Below are positions 1-5,410 of a stretch of 5,410 nt of DNA, one piece after another; position 1 is the stretch's first letter, and each line of letters opens with the position of its first letter. Position numbers and translations under genes: made by a program. Origin of the DNA: Dehalococcoidia bacterium (GTDB lineage: Bacteria; Chloroflexota; Dehalococcoidia; Tepidiformales; Tepidiformaceae); NCBI GenBank assembly GCA_009838385.1, contig VXRS01000041.1, positions 1 through 5,410 on the forward strand, given 5' to 3'. Under the pieces are notes generated by a model. It searched no databases. It was not told the DNA's origin and saw only the letters and a program-made list of their open reading frames with translations.

Positions 1-633
1 GAACGCGACTTCGTGCGCCGCCCCACCTCTCCCATCGAGGGGATCGAGGTGAAGGTCGTGCGTCCCCAGGACATGCCCGCCCTCGTCGCGATGGGCGCCT
101 TCGACATCGCCGTCAGTGGTGTGGACCGGCTGCGCGAACACCTCGCCTTCTTTCCCGGCTCCCCCGTCGAAATGGCGCTCGACCTGCGCCGCAGCCGCTA
201 CCGTGTCGGCCCCGTCGTCCACAACGACTTTCCCGCGGAGACCACGCAGGAAGCGCTCGCGATCTGGTCGCGCCTCGGACGCCCGGTCCGCATCGCCAGC
301 GAGTTCCCCGGCCTCGCCGAGGAGTGGGCGCGCGAGCTCCGCCTCCCCCACACCGCCATCATCCCCATCGCCGGCGCCAGCGAGGCCTTCGTTCCCGAGG
401 ACGCCGACATCCTCGTTGAGGGAACCGAGACCGGTACGAGCCTGCGTGTGAACAACCTCCGCATGCTCGACCCCTTCCTCGACTCCACGAACTGCGTCAT
501 CGCCGCCACGAACCCGCGGACCTCCCGCCGTGACCTGCTCGACATGCTCCTCGACCGGCTTCGCGACGGCGTTCGCGCGGCTGCTGCCGGGGAGGCCGAA
601 GCGGTGGCGCAGGGGGCCCAGGGGGGCGCCTGA
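1..633 (+). CDS. hisG: ATP phosphoribosyltransferase, short form (HisG), 5'-truncated by the window edge
   Basis: Catalyses the first committed step of histidine synthesis in the cytoplasm, joining ATP and PRPP to give phosphoribosyl-ATP. The frame is open from base 1, so the start lies upstream. By comparison with known HisG proteins about 35-45 residues are missing, and the GTG at 13 is an internal valine. The 210 visible residues carry the family landmarks in order: VKVVRPQDMPALV (18-30), GAFDIAVSG (32-40), the VRIASEFPGL stretch (96-105), and the PRPP-binding region GASEAF...TETGTSLRVNNL (125-153). The protein stops soon after CVIAATNP, where long-form HisG would continue into a regulatory ACT-like domain of about 75 residues. 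It is therefore short form, a type that normally needs the partner HisZ, which is not in this window. The Ala/Gly-rich tail (193-210) is low complexity. In the PRPP loop a Glu (E140) stands where the E. coli-type sequence has Asp. The stop overlaps the next start by one base. Confidence 0.93.
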   Translation, partial: ERDFVRRPTSPIEGIEVKVVRPQDMPALVAMGAFDIAVSGVDRLREHLAFFPGSPVEMALDLRRSRYRVGPVVHNDFPAETTQEALAIWSRLGRPVRIASEFPGLAEEWARELRLPHTAIIPIAGASEAFVPEDADILVEGTETGTSLRVNNLRMLDPFLDSTNCVIAATNPRTSRRDLLDMLLDRLRDGVRAAAAGEAEAVAQGAQGGA

Positions 634-1391
634 TGCCGCCCATCACCCTCCACATGATCCTCGCCAGGAGGCTCGGCGAGGCCCTCCCCGATGACGCCCT
701 CTCCCCCGAGTCCGGGCACTACCTGCTGGGCGCCACGGCCCCTGATATCCGCATCCTCACCCGTGCCGACCGGCGCACCACCCACTTCTTCGACCTCTCT
801 GTCTTCGAGCACCAGGATTCCGTCGCGGGCTTCTTCGAGGCGCACGGGCGTCTCGCCGACCCCGCCCGCCTCAATGAGGAGACCCGCGCCTTCGTCGCCG
901 GCTACCTCACCCACCTCGTGCTCGACGAACAGTACATAACAGGCATCTACCGCCGCTTCTTCTACCCCCACGACACGATGGGCGGTCCCCTGCGCGCCAA
1001 CGTCATGGATCGCCTCCTCCAGTTCGACCTCGAGCGCGCCCACGGCGACGTCGAGCTCCGGGCGGACATCTGCGACGCCCTGGCCTGCACCATCGACACC
1101 ATCGACGCCGGCTTCGTCGATGCCGAGACGCTCGAACGCTGGCGGCAGGTCGCCTGTGACATCGCCGCCCGTGGCATGGACTGGGATCGCGCCCGCGGCA
1201 TGATCGAGAACCACCTCCGCCGCAGCGGCGTCGACGACTCCGAGGGCGAGCTGACCGGCTTCCTCGATTCGCTCCCCGACCTGCTCGGTGAGACAATCGG
1301 CCACGTGACGAGCGCGGAGCTCGATGCCTTCATCGAGCGCTCCACCGAAGCCGCCGCCGCTGCCGTCGCGAGGTACCTCGAATGCGGATAG
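633..1391 (+). CDS. Putative zinc-dependent phospholipase C-like metal hydrolase embedded in the his operon
   Basis: The protein has 252 residues and its substrate is unknown. The pattern H7 (ITLHM), D38 (ATAPD), H51 (RTTHFFD), then H94 and D98 (GYLTHLVLDE) matches the order and spacing of five zinc ligands of Bacillus cereus phospholipase C (H14, D55, H69, H118, D122). It also matches the look of bacterial Zn_dep_PLPC (PF00882) proteins. The later ligands of that enzyme, including its His-x3-Glu pair, have no clear counterpart here, so the metal site may be reduced. There is no signal peptide or membrane segment, which suggests a cytoplasmic protein rather than a secreted lipase. The remainder is acidic and probably helical. 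ATG 633 overlaps the hisG stop (TGATG) and has the G-rich Shine-Dalgarno-like AGGGGGG at 620-626. The 3' end overlaps hisD by 10 bases, so the gene is made together with the histidine enzymes. The coding strand is confident, the fold moderately so, and the function unknown. Confidence 0.72.
   Translation: MPPITLHMILARRLGEALPDDALSPESGHYLLGATAPDIRILTRADRRTTHFFDLSVFEHQDSVAGFFEAHGRLADPARLNEETRAFVAGYLTHLVLDEQYITGIYRRFFYPHDTMGGPLRANVMDRLLQFDLERAHGDVELRADICDALACTIDTIDAGFVDAETLERWRQVACDIAARGMDWDRARGMIENHLRRSGVDDSEGELTGFLDSLPDLLGETIGHVTSAELDAFIERSTEAAAAAVARYLECG
1369..1380 (+). promoter_or_regulatory. Ribosome-binding site of hisD within a 12-base perfect palindrome
   Basis: CGAGGTACCTCG is identical to its reverse complement and contains the GAGGT (1370-1374) that is the likely Shine-Dalgarno of hisD (ATG 1382, spacer seven bases). 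It is inside the upstream coding sequence. In RNA it could fold only as a weak four-pair stem with a four-base loop. The ribosome-binding role supports the chosen hisD start. A regulatory role for the palindrome is speculative, since 12-base palindromes arise by chance in GC-rich DNA of this length. Confidence 0.45.
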
Positions 1392-2707
1392 TTCGAAACG
1401 CCGAGGAAGGCCGTCGTACGCTCCTCGCCCGCGCCCCCCTCGGTACGGGGGAGTTGCCGCTCGAGGTGCGCGAGACCACTTTCCGCACGTTCGGCAAGGA
1501 GCTCGAGCCCGACGAGGTCGTCCGTCGCATTCTCCGCGACGTCCGCGAGGACGGCGACAACGCCGTCCGCTACTACAACGGCCGCATCGACGGCGCCCAG
1601 GTCGAGGACCTGCGCGTCTCCGAAGAGGAGATACGCGCCGCCCACGACCAGGTCGACCCCGAGGTCGTCGAGGCGCTCACCTTCGCCGCCGGACGCATCC
1701 GCGCCTACCACGAGCAGCAGCTCCGCGGCGCCTTCGTCGACTTCCAGCTCAACGGCCTCGGGCAGCTCACGCGCGCCATCGAGCGCGCCGCCATCTACGT
1801 GCCCGGCAGCGCCGCGCCCCTCCCCAGCACGGTGCTCATGTGCGCCATCCCCGCGCGCATCGCCGGCGTCGACGAGGTCTACCTCGGCAGTCCCGTCCTG
1901 CCCGACGGCTCCGTGCCCCCCGTCAAGCTCGTCGCCGCCGAGATCGCGGGCGTCGACGGCGTCTTCAAGGCCGGTGGCGCCCAGGCCATCGCTGCCTTCG
2001 CCTTCGGCACCGAGACCATCCCGAAAGTCGACAAGATCTGCGGCCCCGGCAACCTCTTCGTCACCCTCGCGAAGAAGCAGGTCTTCGGCGAAGTCGGCAT
2101 CGATGCCGTCTACGGCCCCACCGAGACCATGATCATCGCCGACGAGAGCGCCGACCCCGAGCTCGTCGCCTCCGACCTGCTCGCCCAGGCCGAGCACGAC
2201 CGCCTCGCTAGCCCCATCCTGCTGACCCCTTCGCACCACCTCGCCGAGCAGGTCGGAGCGGCCATCCGCCGCCAGCTGCGCGACCTCGGCCGCAGCAAGA
2301 TTGCGAACGAGGCCATCGAGACCCGCGGCGGCTGCGTCCTCGTGAACGACATCGACCACGCCATCGAGCTCGCCAACGAGTACGCCCCCGAGCACCTCTG
2401 CCTGCTCGTCGAAAACGCGTCTGCCTACGCCATGAAGGTGCGGAACGCCGGCGGACTTTTCCTCGGCGAAAGCTCTCCCGAGGCGGTCGGCGACTACACC
2501 GCCGGACCGAGCCACACCATGCCCACCGGCGGCAGCGCCCGCTGGAGCTCGCCCCTCGGCGTGAGCGACTTCCTCAAGACCGTCAGCCTCGTGAACATCC
2601 CGCCCGAGGACGTGGAGGAGCTTGCCGAAGCCGCCCGCGTCATCGCCCGCGCCGAGGGCCTCGATGGCCACGCTGCCTCTGTCGAGCGCCGCCTCCAGGG
2701 CCGCTAG
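1382..2707 (+). CDS. hisD: Histidinol dehydrogenase (HisD)
   Basis: Zinc enzyme that performs the last two steps of histidine synthesis, L-histidinol to L-histidinal to L-histidine, using two NAD+. The 441 residues match the usual length of about 430. Landmarks: YVPGSAAPLPSTVLM (139-153), KAGGAQAIAAFAFGTETIP (196-214), KICGPGN (218-224) and the family signature ending DLLAQAEHD (265-273). Zinc ligands by comparison with the E. coli enzyme are Q269, H272, D371 (VGDYTAGPSH) and H430 (LDGH). The catalytic Glu-His pair is E337-H338 (APEHL), and H378 corresponds to E. coli H367. All are present, so it should be active. The signature has Tyr (DAVYGPTE, 241-248) where many HisD proteins have Ala (AGPSE). 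ATG 1382 lies inside the end of the upstream gene, with GAGGT at 1370-1374 as a ribosome-binding site seven bases away. It is 11 bases from hisC. Confidence 0.97.
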   Translation: MRIVRNAEEGRRTLLARAPLGTGELPLEVRETTFRTFGKELEPDEVVRRILRDVREDGDNAVRYYNGRIDGAQVEDLRVSEEEIRAAHDQVDPEVVEALTFAAGRIRAYHEQQLRGAFVDFQLNGLGQLTRAIERAAIYVPGSAAPLPSTVLMCAIPARIAGVDEVYLGSPVLPDGSVPPVKLVAAEIAGVDGVFKAGGAQAIAAFAFGTETIPKVDKICGPGNLFVTLAKKQVFGEVGIDAVYGPTETMIIADESADPELVASDLLAQAEHDRLASPILLTPSHHLAEQVGAAIRRQLRDLGRSKIANEAIETRGGCVLVNDIDHAIELANEYAPEHLCLLVENASAYAMKVRNAGGLFLGESSPEAVGDYTAGPSHTMPTGGSARWSSPLGVSDFLKTVSLVNIPPEDVEELAEAARVIARAEGLDGHAASVERRLQGR

Positions 2708-2718
2708 CGAGCCGCACC

Positions 2719-3798
2719 GTGGACCTCCGCCGCTACCTCCGGGACGACATTGACGATCTCGCGCACTACGCGCCCGTGCAGCCCCTCGACGTGCTTGCCG
2801 AGGAGATCGGGGTGCCCGTAGACCAGCTCGTCAAGCTCGACGCCAACGAGAACCTCTACGGCGCGCCCGAGGCTGTCCGCGAAGCCGCCGCTGCCGCCCC
2901 CCTCCACATCTACCCCGACCCCGACCAGACCGGCCTGCGTTCCGACATCGCCGCGTACCTCAACGTCCGCCCCGAGAACGTCGTCGCCGGGTCCGGCTCC
3001 GACGACCTCCTCGATGTCGTTCTCCGCCTCACCCTCCCCGACGCCACCGCTACCGCCACCCCGACCTTCGGCATGTACAGCTTCCTCAGCGGCGTCGCGG
3101 GCATCCGCCACATCGAGGTCCCCCGCACAGCCGGCTACGGGCTCGACCTCCCCGGCCTCCGCGCAGCCGTCGAGGATGGCGCCGGGGTCGTCTTCGTCGC
3201 CTCGCCCAACAACCCCACCGGCAACGCCGCCGGCCTTGAGGAGATCGAGGCGCTCTGCGCCCTCGACACCCTCGTCGTCGTCGACGAGGCCTACGCGGAG
3301 TTCGCCGGCACGAGCGCCGTCCCCCTCCTCGACGCGCACCCCAACCTCATCGTCATGCGCACCTTCAGCAAGTGGGCCGGGCTCGCCGGCTTGCGCGTTG
3401 GCTACGCCGTCGCGCACGCTGACCTTGTGGAACCGATGCTTGCCATCAAGCAGCCCTACAACGTGAACGCCGCCGGAGACGCCGCCGCGCGCGCCGCGCT
3501 CGCCCACCGCGACGAGCTCCTCGCGAACGTGCGCGCCATCGTCGCTGAGCGCGACCGTCTCTCCCGGGAGGTAGGCGCCCTCGGTTGGCTCGCCCCTCAC
3601 CCCTCCGACGCCAATTTCGTGCTCTTCGACGTGAAGGCGGGCGACTCCGGCGAGATCGCGGACGCGCTCCGGCAGCGCGGCGTGCTCGTGCGCCGCTACG
3701 ACCGGCCCGATCTCGCCAACAAGCTGCGGATCAGCGCCGGACGCCCCCGGGACACCGACCGCCTGCTCGAAGCCCTCAAGGAGGTCGCCCCCCGATGA
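2719..3798 (+). CDS. hisC: Histidinol-phosphate aminotransferase (HisC)
   Basis: PLP enzyme, fold type I (class II aminotransferase family), that moves an amino group from glutamate to imidazole-acetol phosphate to give histidinol phosphate. The 359 residues are full length for HisC. Landmarks: KLDANENLYG (39-48), IYPDPDQTGLR (64-74), GSGSDDLLDVVLR (91-103) for cofactor binding, SPNNPTG (162-168) with N165, VVVDEAY (186-192) with D189 contacting the pyridine nitrogen, the Schiff-base lysine K218 in TFSKWAGLAGLRVGY (215-229) with R226 contacting the cofactor phosphate, and LRISAG (336-341) with the substrate-binding arginine R337. The start is GTG at 2719, 11 bases after hisD. It has no strong Shine-Dalgarno, only GCGAG at 2707-2711, so it may rely on ribosomes finishing hisD. 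The end overlaps hisB as ATGA. Placement between hisD and hisB favours HisC over a general aromatic aminotransferase. Confidence 0.95.
   Translation: MDLRRYLRDDIDDLAHYAPVQPLDVLAEEIGVPVDQLVKLDANENLYGAPEAVREAAAAAPLHIYPDPDQTGLRSDIAAYLNVRPENVVAGSGSDDLLDVVLRLTLPDATATATPTFGMYSFLSGVAGIRHIEVPRTAGYGLDLPGLRAAVEDGAGVVFVASPNNPTGNAAGLEEIEALCALDTLVVVDEAYAEFAGTSAVPLLDAHPNLIVMRTFSKWAGLAGLRVGYAVAHADLVEPMLAIKQPYNVNAAGDAAARAALAHRDELLANVRAIVAERDRLSREVGALGWLAPHPSDANFVLFDVKAGDSGEIADALRQRGVLVRRYDRPDLANKLRISAGRPRDTDRLLEALKEVAPR
3778..3785 (+). promoter_or_regulatory. Strong Shine-Dalgarno of hisB
   Basis: AAGGAGGT, a near-perfect complement of the 16S rRNA 3' end, sits nine bases before ATG 3795 and inside the last codons of hisC. 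It is the clearest ribosome-binding site in the window and fixes the hisB start against the longer open frame that begins far inside hisC. Confidence 0.85.
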
Positions 3799-4388
3799 GT
3801 GACCGTGTCGCCACCGTCAGCCGCCAGACCGCGGAAACGACCATCGCCATTGCCGTCGACCTCGACGGCACCGGCCAGTTCGAGATCGCCACGGGCCTCG
3901 GCTTCTTCGACCACATGCTCAGTCATATCGCCAAGCACGGCGTCTTCGATGTCTCCATCAAGGCCGAGGGCGACCTCCACGTCGATGCCCACCACACCGT
4001 CGAGGACACCGCCATCGCGCTCGGCGAGGCCTTCCGCGAGGCACTTGGCGACAAGGCGGGGATCGTGCGGGCCGGTTCGGCGCACATGCCCCTCGACGAA
4101 GCCCTCGCCTTCGCCGCCGTCGACCTCAGTGGCCGCCCCTACGCCGAGCTCGACCTGCGCCTGCTCGGCCGCACCGTCGGCGAGCTGCCCGCCGACCTGC
4201 TCGCGCACTTCCTCGAGTCGTTTGCCGCCTCCCTCGGCGCGAACGTGCACGTGCGCACCCTCGCCGGGGCGAACGACCACCACAAGGCCGAGGCCTGCTT
4301 CAAGGCGCTCGCCCGCGCCCTCGACGGCGCCACCCGCGTCGACCCCCGCCGTGGCGGCGACCTCCCCTCCACCAAGGGCGCGCTCTAG
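3795..4388 (+). CDS. hisB: Imidazoleglycerol-phosphate dehydratase (HisB, monofunctional)
   Basis: Manganese enzyme that dehydrates imidazole-glycerol phosphate to imidazole-acetol phosphate, the substrate of HisC. The family forms 24-subunit shells. The 197 residues cover the dehydratase domain only, with no HAD phosphatase domain at the N-terminus as in the E. coli fusion, so histidinol-phosphate phosphatase must be another protein. Both family signatures are intact: VDAHHTVEDTAIAL (63-76) and GANDHHKAEACFK (158-170), giving the duplicated metal-binding HHxxE sets H66/H67/E70 and H162/H163/E166. FFDHMLSHIAKHG (37-49) supplies further metal and active-site histidines, and the C-terminus ends in the typical DPRR...PSTKGAL. 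The start at 3795 is set by the ATGA overlap with the hisC stop and the strong upstream ribosome-binding site. The frame is open further upstream into hisC, but that part does not resemble HisB. In many genomes hisH follows. Here the his block ends. Confidence 0.97.
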   Translation: MSDRVATVSRQTAETTIAIAVDLDGTGQFEIATGLGFFDHMLSHIAKHGVFDVSIKAEGDLHVDAHHTVEDTAIALGEAFREALGDKAGIVRAGSAHMPLDEALAFAAVDLSGRPYAELDLRLLGRTVGELPADLLAHFLESFAASLGANVHVRTLAGANDHHKAEACFKALARALDGATRVDPRRGGDLPSTKGAL

Positions 4389-4460
4389 CCGTTCGTGTTC
4401 GGCTCCCGTCGTTTGACAGCCCGAGCGAGCGCGTTGACCATGCCCGGCGAGTCAAGCTGC
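4389..4460 (+). promoter_or_regulatory. Gap after hisB with a possible weak promoter
   Basis: This is the only non-coding stretch of note, about 70 bases if the Nudix gene starts at 4461. TTGACA at 4413-4418 equals the consensus -35 hexamer, and 17 bases on lies GACCAT (4436-4441), which keeps only three of six -10 positions. A second TTGAC follows at 4434-4438. Transcription from such a promoter would begin near 4448, just upstream of ATG 4461. No hairpin plus T-run terminator is visible, so read-through from hisB is also possible. The promoter is a weak suggestion. Confidence 0.2.
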
Positions 4461-5057
4461 ATGGCGCTCCAGGACCGCACCGCCGCCTCGCTCAGGGAGC
4501 AGTTACGCCACGCCCTCGCCGCGTACGAGCCGGGCCGCACCGACCGTCGCGAGGCGACCCCAGCCGCCGCCCTGCTCCTCCTCTACGAGCGCGAGGACGG
4601 CATCCACCTGCTCTTCCAGGAGCGTTCCCACCTGGTCGAACACCACAAGGGCGAGATCAGCTTCCCCGGCGGCGCCCGCGACGAGGGTGACGGCAGCGCC
4701 GCCTTCACCGCCCTGCGCGAGACCCACGAGGAGGTCGGCGTCGCGCCCGAGGATGTCGACCTGCTGGGGGAGATTGACGAGATCTGGACGCGCAGCGACT
4801 TCCGCTTGCGTCCCTTCGTCGGCTGGCTGCGCGAGTGGCCCTACACCTTCGAGTTTGCCCCCGAGGAGGTCGCCTCCCTCCTCGAAGTGCCCCTCGACCA
4901 CCTCACCGACCCCGCCAATCTCGTCGACGACGTGCGCGAGATCGATGGCCGCCGCGTCGTCCTCCCCTCCTACCGCTGGGGTGAGCACCTCATCTGGGGC
5001 GCCACGGCCCGCGTGCTGACGAATTTCCTTGACGTGTGTCGTACCCTCGATGACTGA
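4461..5057 (+). CDS. Nudix hydrolase of the CoA pyrophosphatase (NudL/NUDT7-like) type
   Basis: Nudix enzymes split nucleoside diphosphates linked to another moiety. This subgroup typically cleaves CoA and its derivatives to phosphopantetheine and 3',5'-ADP. From ATG 4461 the protein has 198 residues, the usual size. The subgroup-specific lead-in LFQERSHLVEHHKGEISFPGG (51-71) runs straight into the Nudix box, which ends in ALRETHEEVGV (84-94) with the metal-binding glutamates E87, E90 and E91. Box spacing is one residue longer than the classic GX5EX7REUXEEXGU, as is usual in CoA pyrophosphatases. RPFVGWL (117-123) and the C-terminal LPSYRWGEHLIWGATARVL (168-186) are also typical. The frame is open back to GTG 4395, with another ATG at 4440. 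I prefer 4461 because the extra residues look unlike a Nudix N-terminus and GGCGAG lies about nine bases before it. Substrate is inferred from the subgroup only. There is no link to histidine synthesis. Confidence 0.88.
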   Translation: MALQDRTAASLREQLRHALAAYEPGRTDRREATPAAALLLLYEREDGIHLLFQERSHLVEHHKGEISFPGGARDEGDGSAAFTALRETHEEVGVAPEDVDLLGEIDEIWTRSDFRLRPFVGWLREWPYTFEFAPEEVASLLEVPLDHLTDPANLVDDVREIDGRRVVLPSYRWGEHLIWGATARVLTNFLDVCRTLDD

Positions 5058-5081
5058 ACAGCTCGGCGCCGGACGCGACCT

Positions 5082-5410
5082 ATGAGCGACGCTCGTGTAC
5101 TTGCATCGCTCATCGAGGAGATTCCCGGCGCCGAGTTGGTGCGTGGTGACGGTGACGTCGTCATCGAGCACGTCGAACACGACTCCCGCCGCGTCGAATC
5201 GGGGGCCCTCTTCGTCGCTGTGCCCGGCTTCAACGTCGATGGCCACGCCTTCCTCACGGACGCCCTCGATGCCGGAGCCGCCGCCGTCGTCGTCGAGCGG
5301 GGCCGGCGGGGAACCTGGCGCCACCTCCCCGGCGACCAGCCCATCGTCGCCGTCGAGGACACCCGCGCGGCGCTCGCGCAGGCCGCCGCCGCCCTCCACG
5401 GCCACCCCGG
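5082..5410 (+). CDS. murE: UDP-N-acetylmuramoyl-tripeptide synthetase (MurE), N-terminal part, cut by the window end
   Basis: MurE adds the third amino acid (meso-diaminopimelate or lysine) to UDP-MurNAc-L-Ala-D-Glu in cytoplasmic peptidoglycan synthesis. The 109 visible residues are the UDP-binding N-terminal domain: HDSRRVESGALFVAVPGF (33-50) with the UDP-contacting serine S35, NVDGHAFL (51-58), GAAAVVVE (65-72), and VEDTRAALAQ...HGHP (91-109). The last of these leads in related enzymes directly to the ATP-binding GTNGKT loop, which lies beyond the window. MurF has a similar N-terminus, but the DTRAALA...HGHP ending fits MurE better. The specificity residues for the third amino acid are not visible. 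ATG 5082 is the first possible start: no start codon exists in frame between the preceding in-frame stop at 5055-5057 and it. A weak GGA at 5071-5073 may be the ribosome-binding site. It lies 24 bases after the Nudix gene and may be co-transcribed with it. Confidence 0.88.
   Translation, partial: MSDARVLASLIEEIPGAELVRGDGDVVIEHVEHDSRRVESGALFVAVPGFNVDGHAFLTDALDAGAAAVVVERGRRGTWRHLPGDQPIVAVEDTRAALAQAAAALHGHP

Noticed and set aside
13..15. GTG at 13 as the start of hisG
   Set aside because: The frame is open upstream to base 1 and the codons before it (ERDF) fit HisG continuing from outside the window. A start here would delete the N-terminal substrate-binding strand and loop.
606..630. GGCGC...GCGCC inverted repeat at the hisG/hydrolase junction as a terminator or attenuator
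   Set aside because: Five pairs around a 15-base G-rich loop with no T-run, lying inside coding sequence and spanning the ribosome-binding site of the next gene. Easily explained by base composition.
1324..2211. + strand frame of 295 codons overlapping hisD
   Set aside because: The product is an Arg/Pro/Ala-rich out-of-frame reading of hisD with no recognisable domain. The same holds for frames at 116-451, 691-939, 3014-3466, 3799-4416 and 4687-5019.
962..2671. Very long open frame on the - strand (569 codons) opposite the embedded hydrolase gene and hisD
   Set aside because: GC-rich genes with C/G at third codon positions leave the opposite strand free of stops. The translation is a low-complexity Gly/Ala/Val/Asp/Glu-rich shadow, and the + strand has HisD with all catalytic residues. 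Similar - strand frames at 198-1304, 2704-3600, 3696-4283 and 4503-5405 fail for the same reason.
3585..3794. Upstream extension of hisB to an ATG at 3585
   Set aside because: The extra 70 residues are an Arg-rich out-of-frame reading of hisC. ATG 3795 has AAGGAGGT upstream, overlaps the hisC stop as ATGA, and gives the normal HisB length.
4395..4460. Nudix start at GTG 4395 or ATG 4440
   Set aside because: Both are possible in frame, but the added residues do not resemble Nudix N-termini, no ribosome-binding site stands out before either, and the possible promoter would lie inside the coding region. Kept only as alternatives.

Overview
The window is a GC-rich bacterial segment in which every credible gene lies on the + strand. 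It carries a block of histidine-biosynthesis genes, hisG (3' part) - unknown metal-hydrolase-like gene - hisD - hisC - hisB, followed by a Nudix hydrolase gene of the CoA-pyrophosphatase type and the 5' part of murE. Almost all of it is coding. The only gap worth naming is about 70 bases between hisB and the Nudix gene. I see no RNA genes, insertion sequences, CRISPR arrays or clear terminators.

Region by region: 1-633 is the end of a short-form ATP phosphoribosyltransferase (HisG). 633-1391 is a 252-residue protein whose histidine/aspartate pattern resembles the zinc-dependent phospholipase C fold. It is inserted between hisG and hisD and overlaps both neighbours. 1382-2707 is histidinol dehydrogenase, 2719-3798 histidinol-phosphate aminotransferase and 3795-4388 imidazoleglycerol-phosphate dehydratase. 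4461-5057 is the Nudix protein, and 5082-5410 is the N-terminal part of MurE, which runs off the end.

HisG performs the first, committed step of histidine synthesis (ATP + PRPP). HisB makes imidazole-acetol phosphate, HisC transaminates it to histidinol phosphate, and HisD oxidises histidinol to histidine in the last two steps. The phosphatase that links HisC and HisD is not in the window, nor are hisZ, hisI/E, hisA, hisH and hisF. Overlaps (1, 10 and 4 bases) and short gaps (11 bases) argue that hisG to hisB are one translationally coupled transcription unit. The Nudix and murE genes, 24 bases apart, could be a second unit or a continuation.

Organism: strong C/G preference at third codon positions, a short-form HisG, the HisD variant with Tyr-Gly-Pro in its signature, and the Nudix/MurE sequence style suggest a GC-rich Chloroflexota-like bacterium. 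This is a family-resemblance inference made without any database search, and I hold it weakly. Most of the window is ordinary housekeeping. The one unexplained element is the metal-hydrolase-like gene embedded in the his operon.
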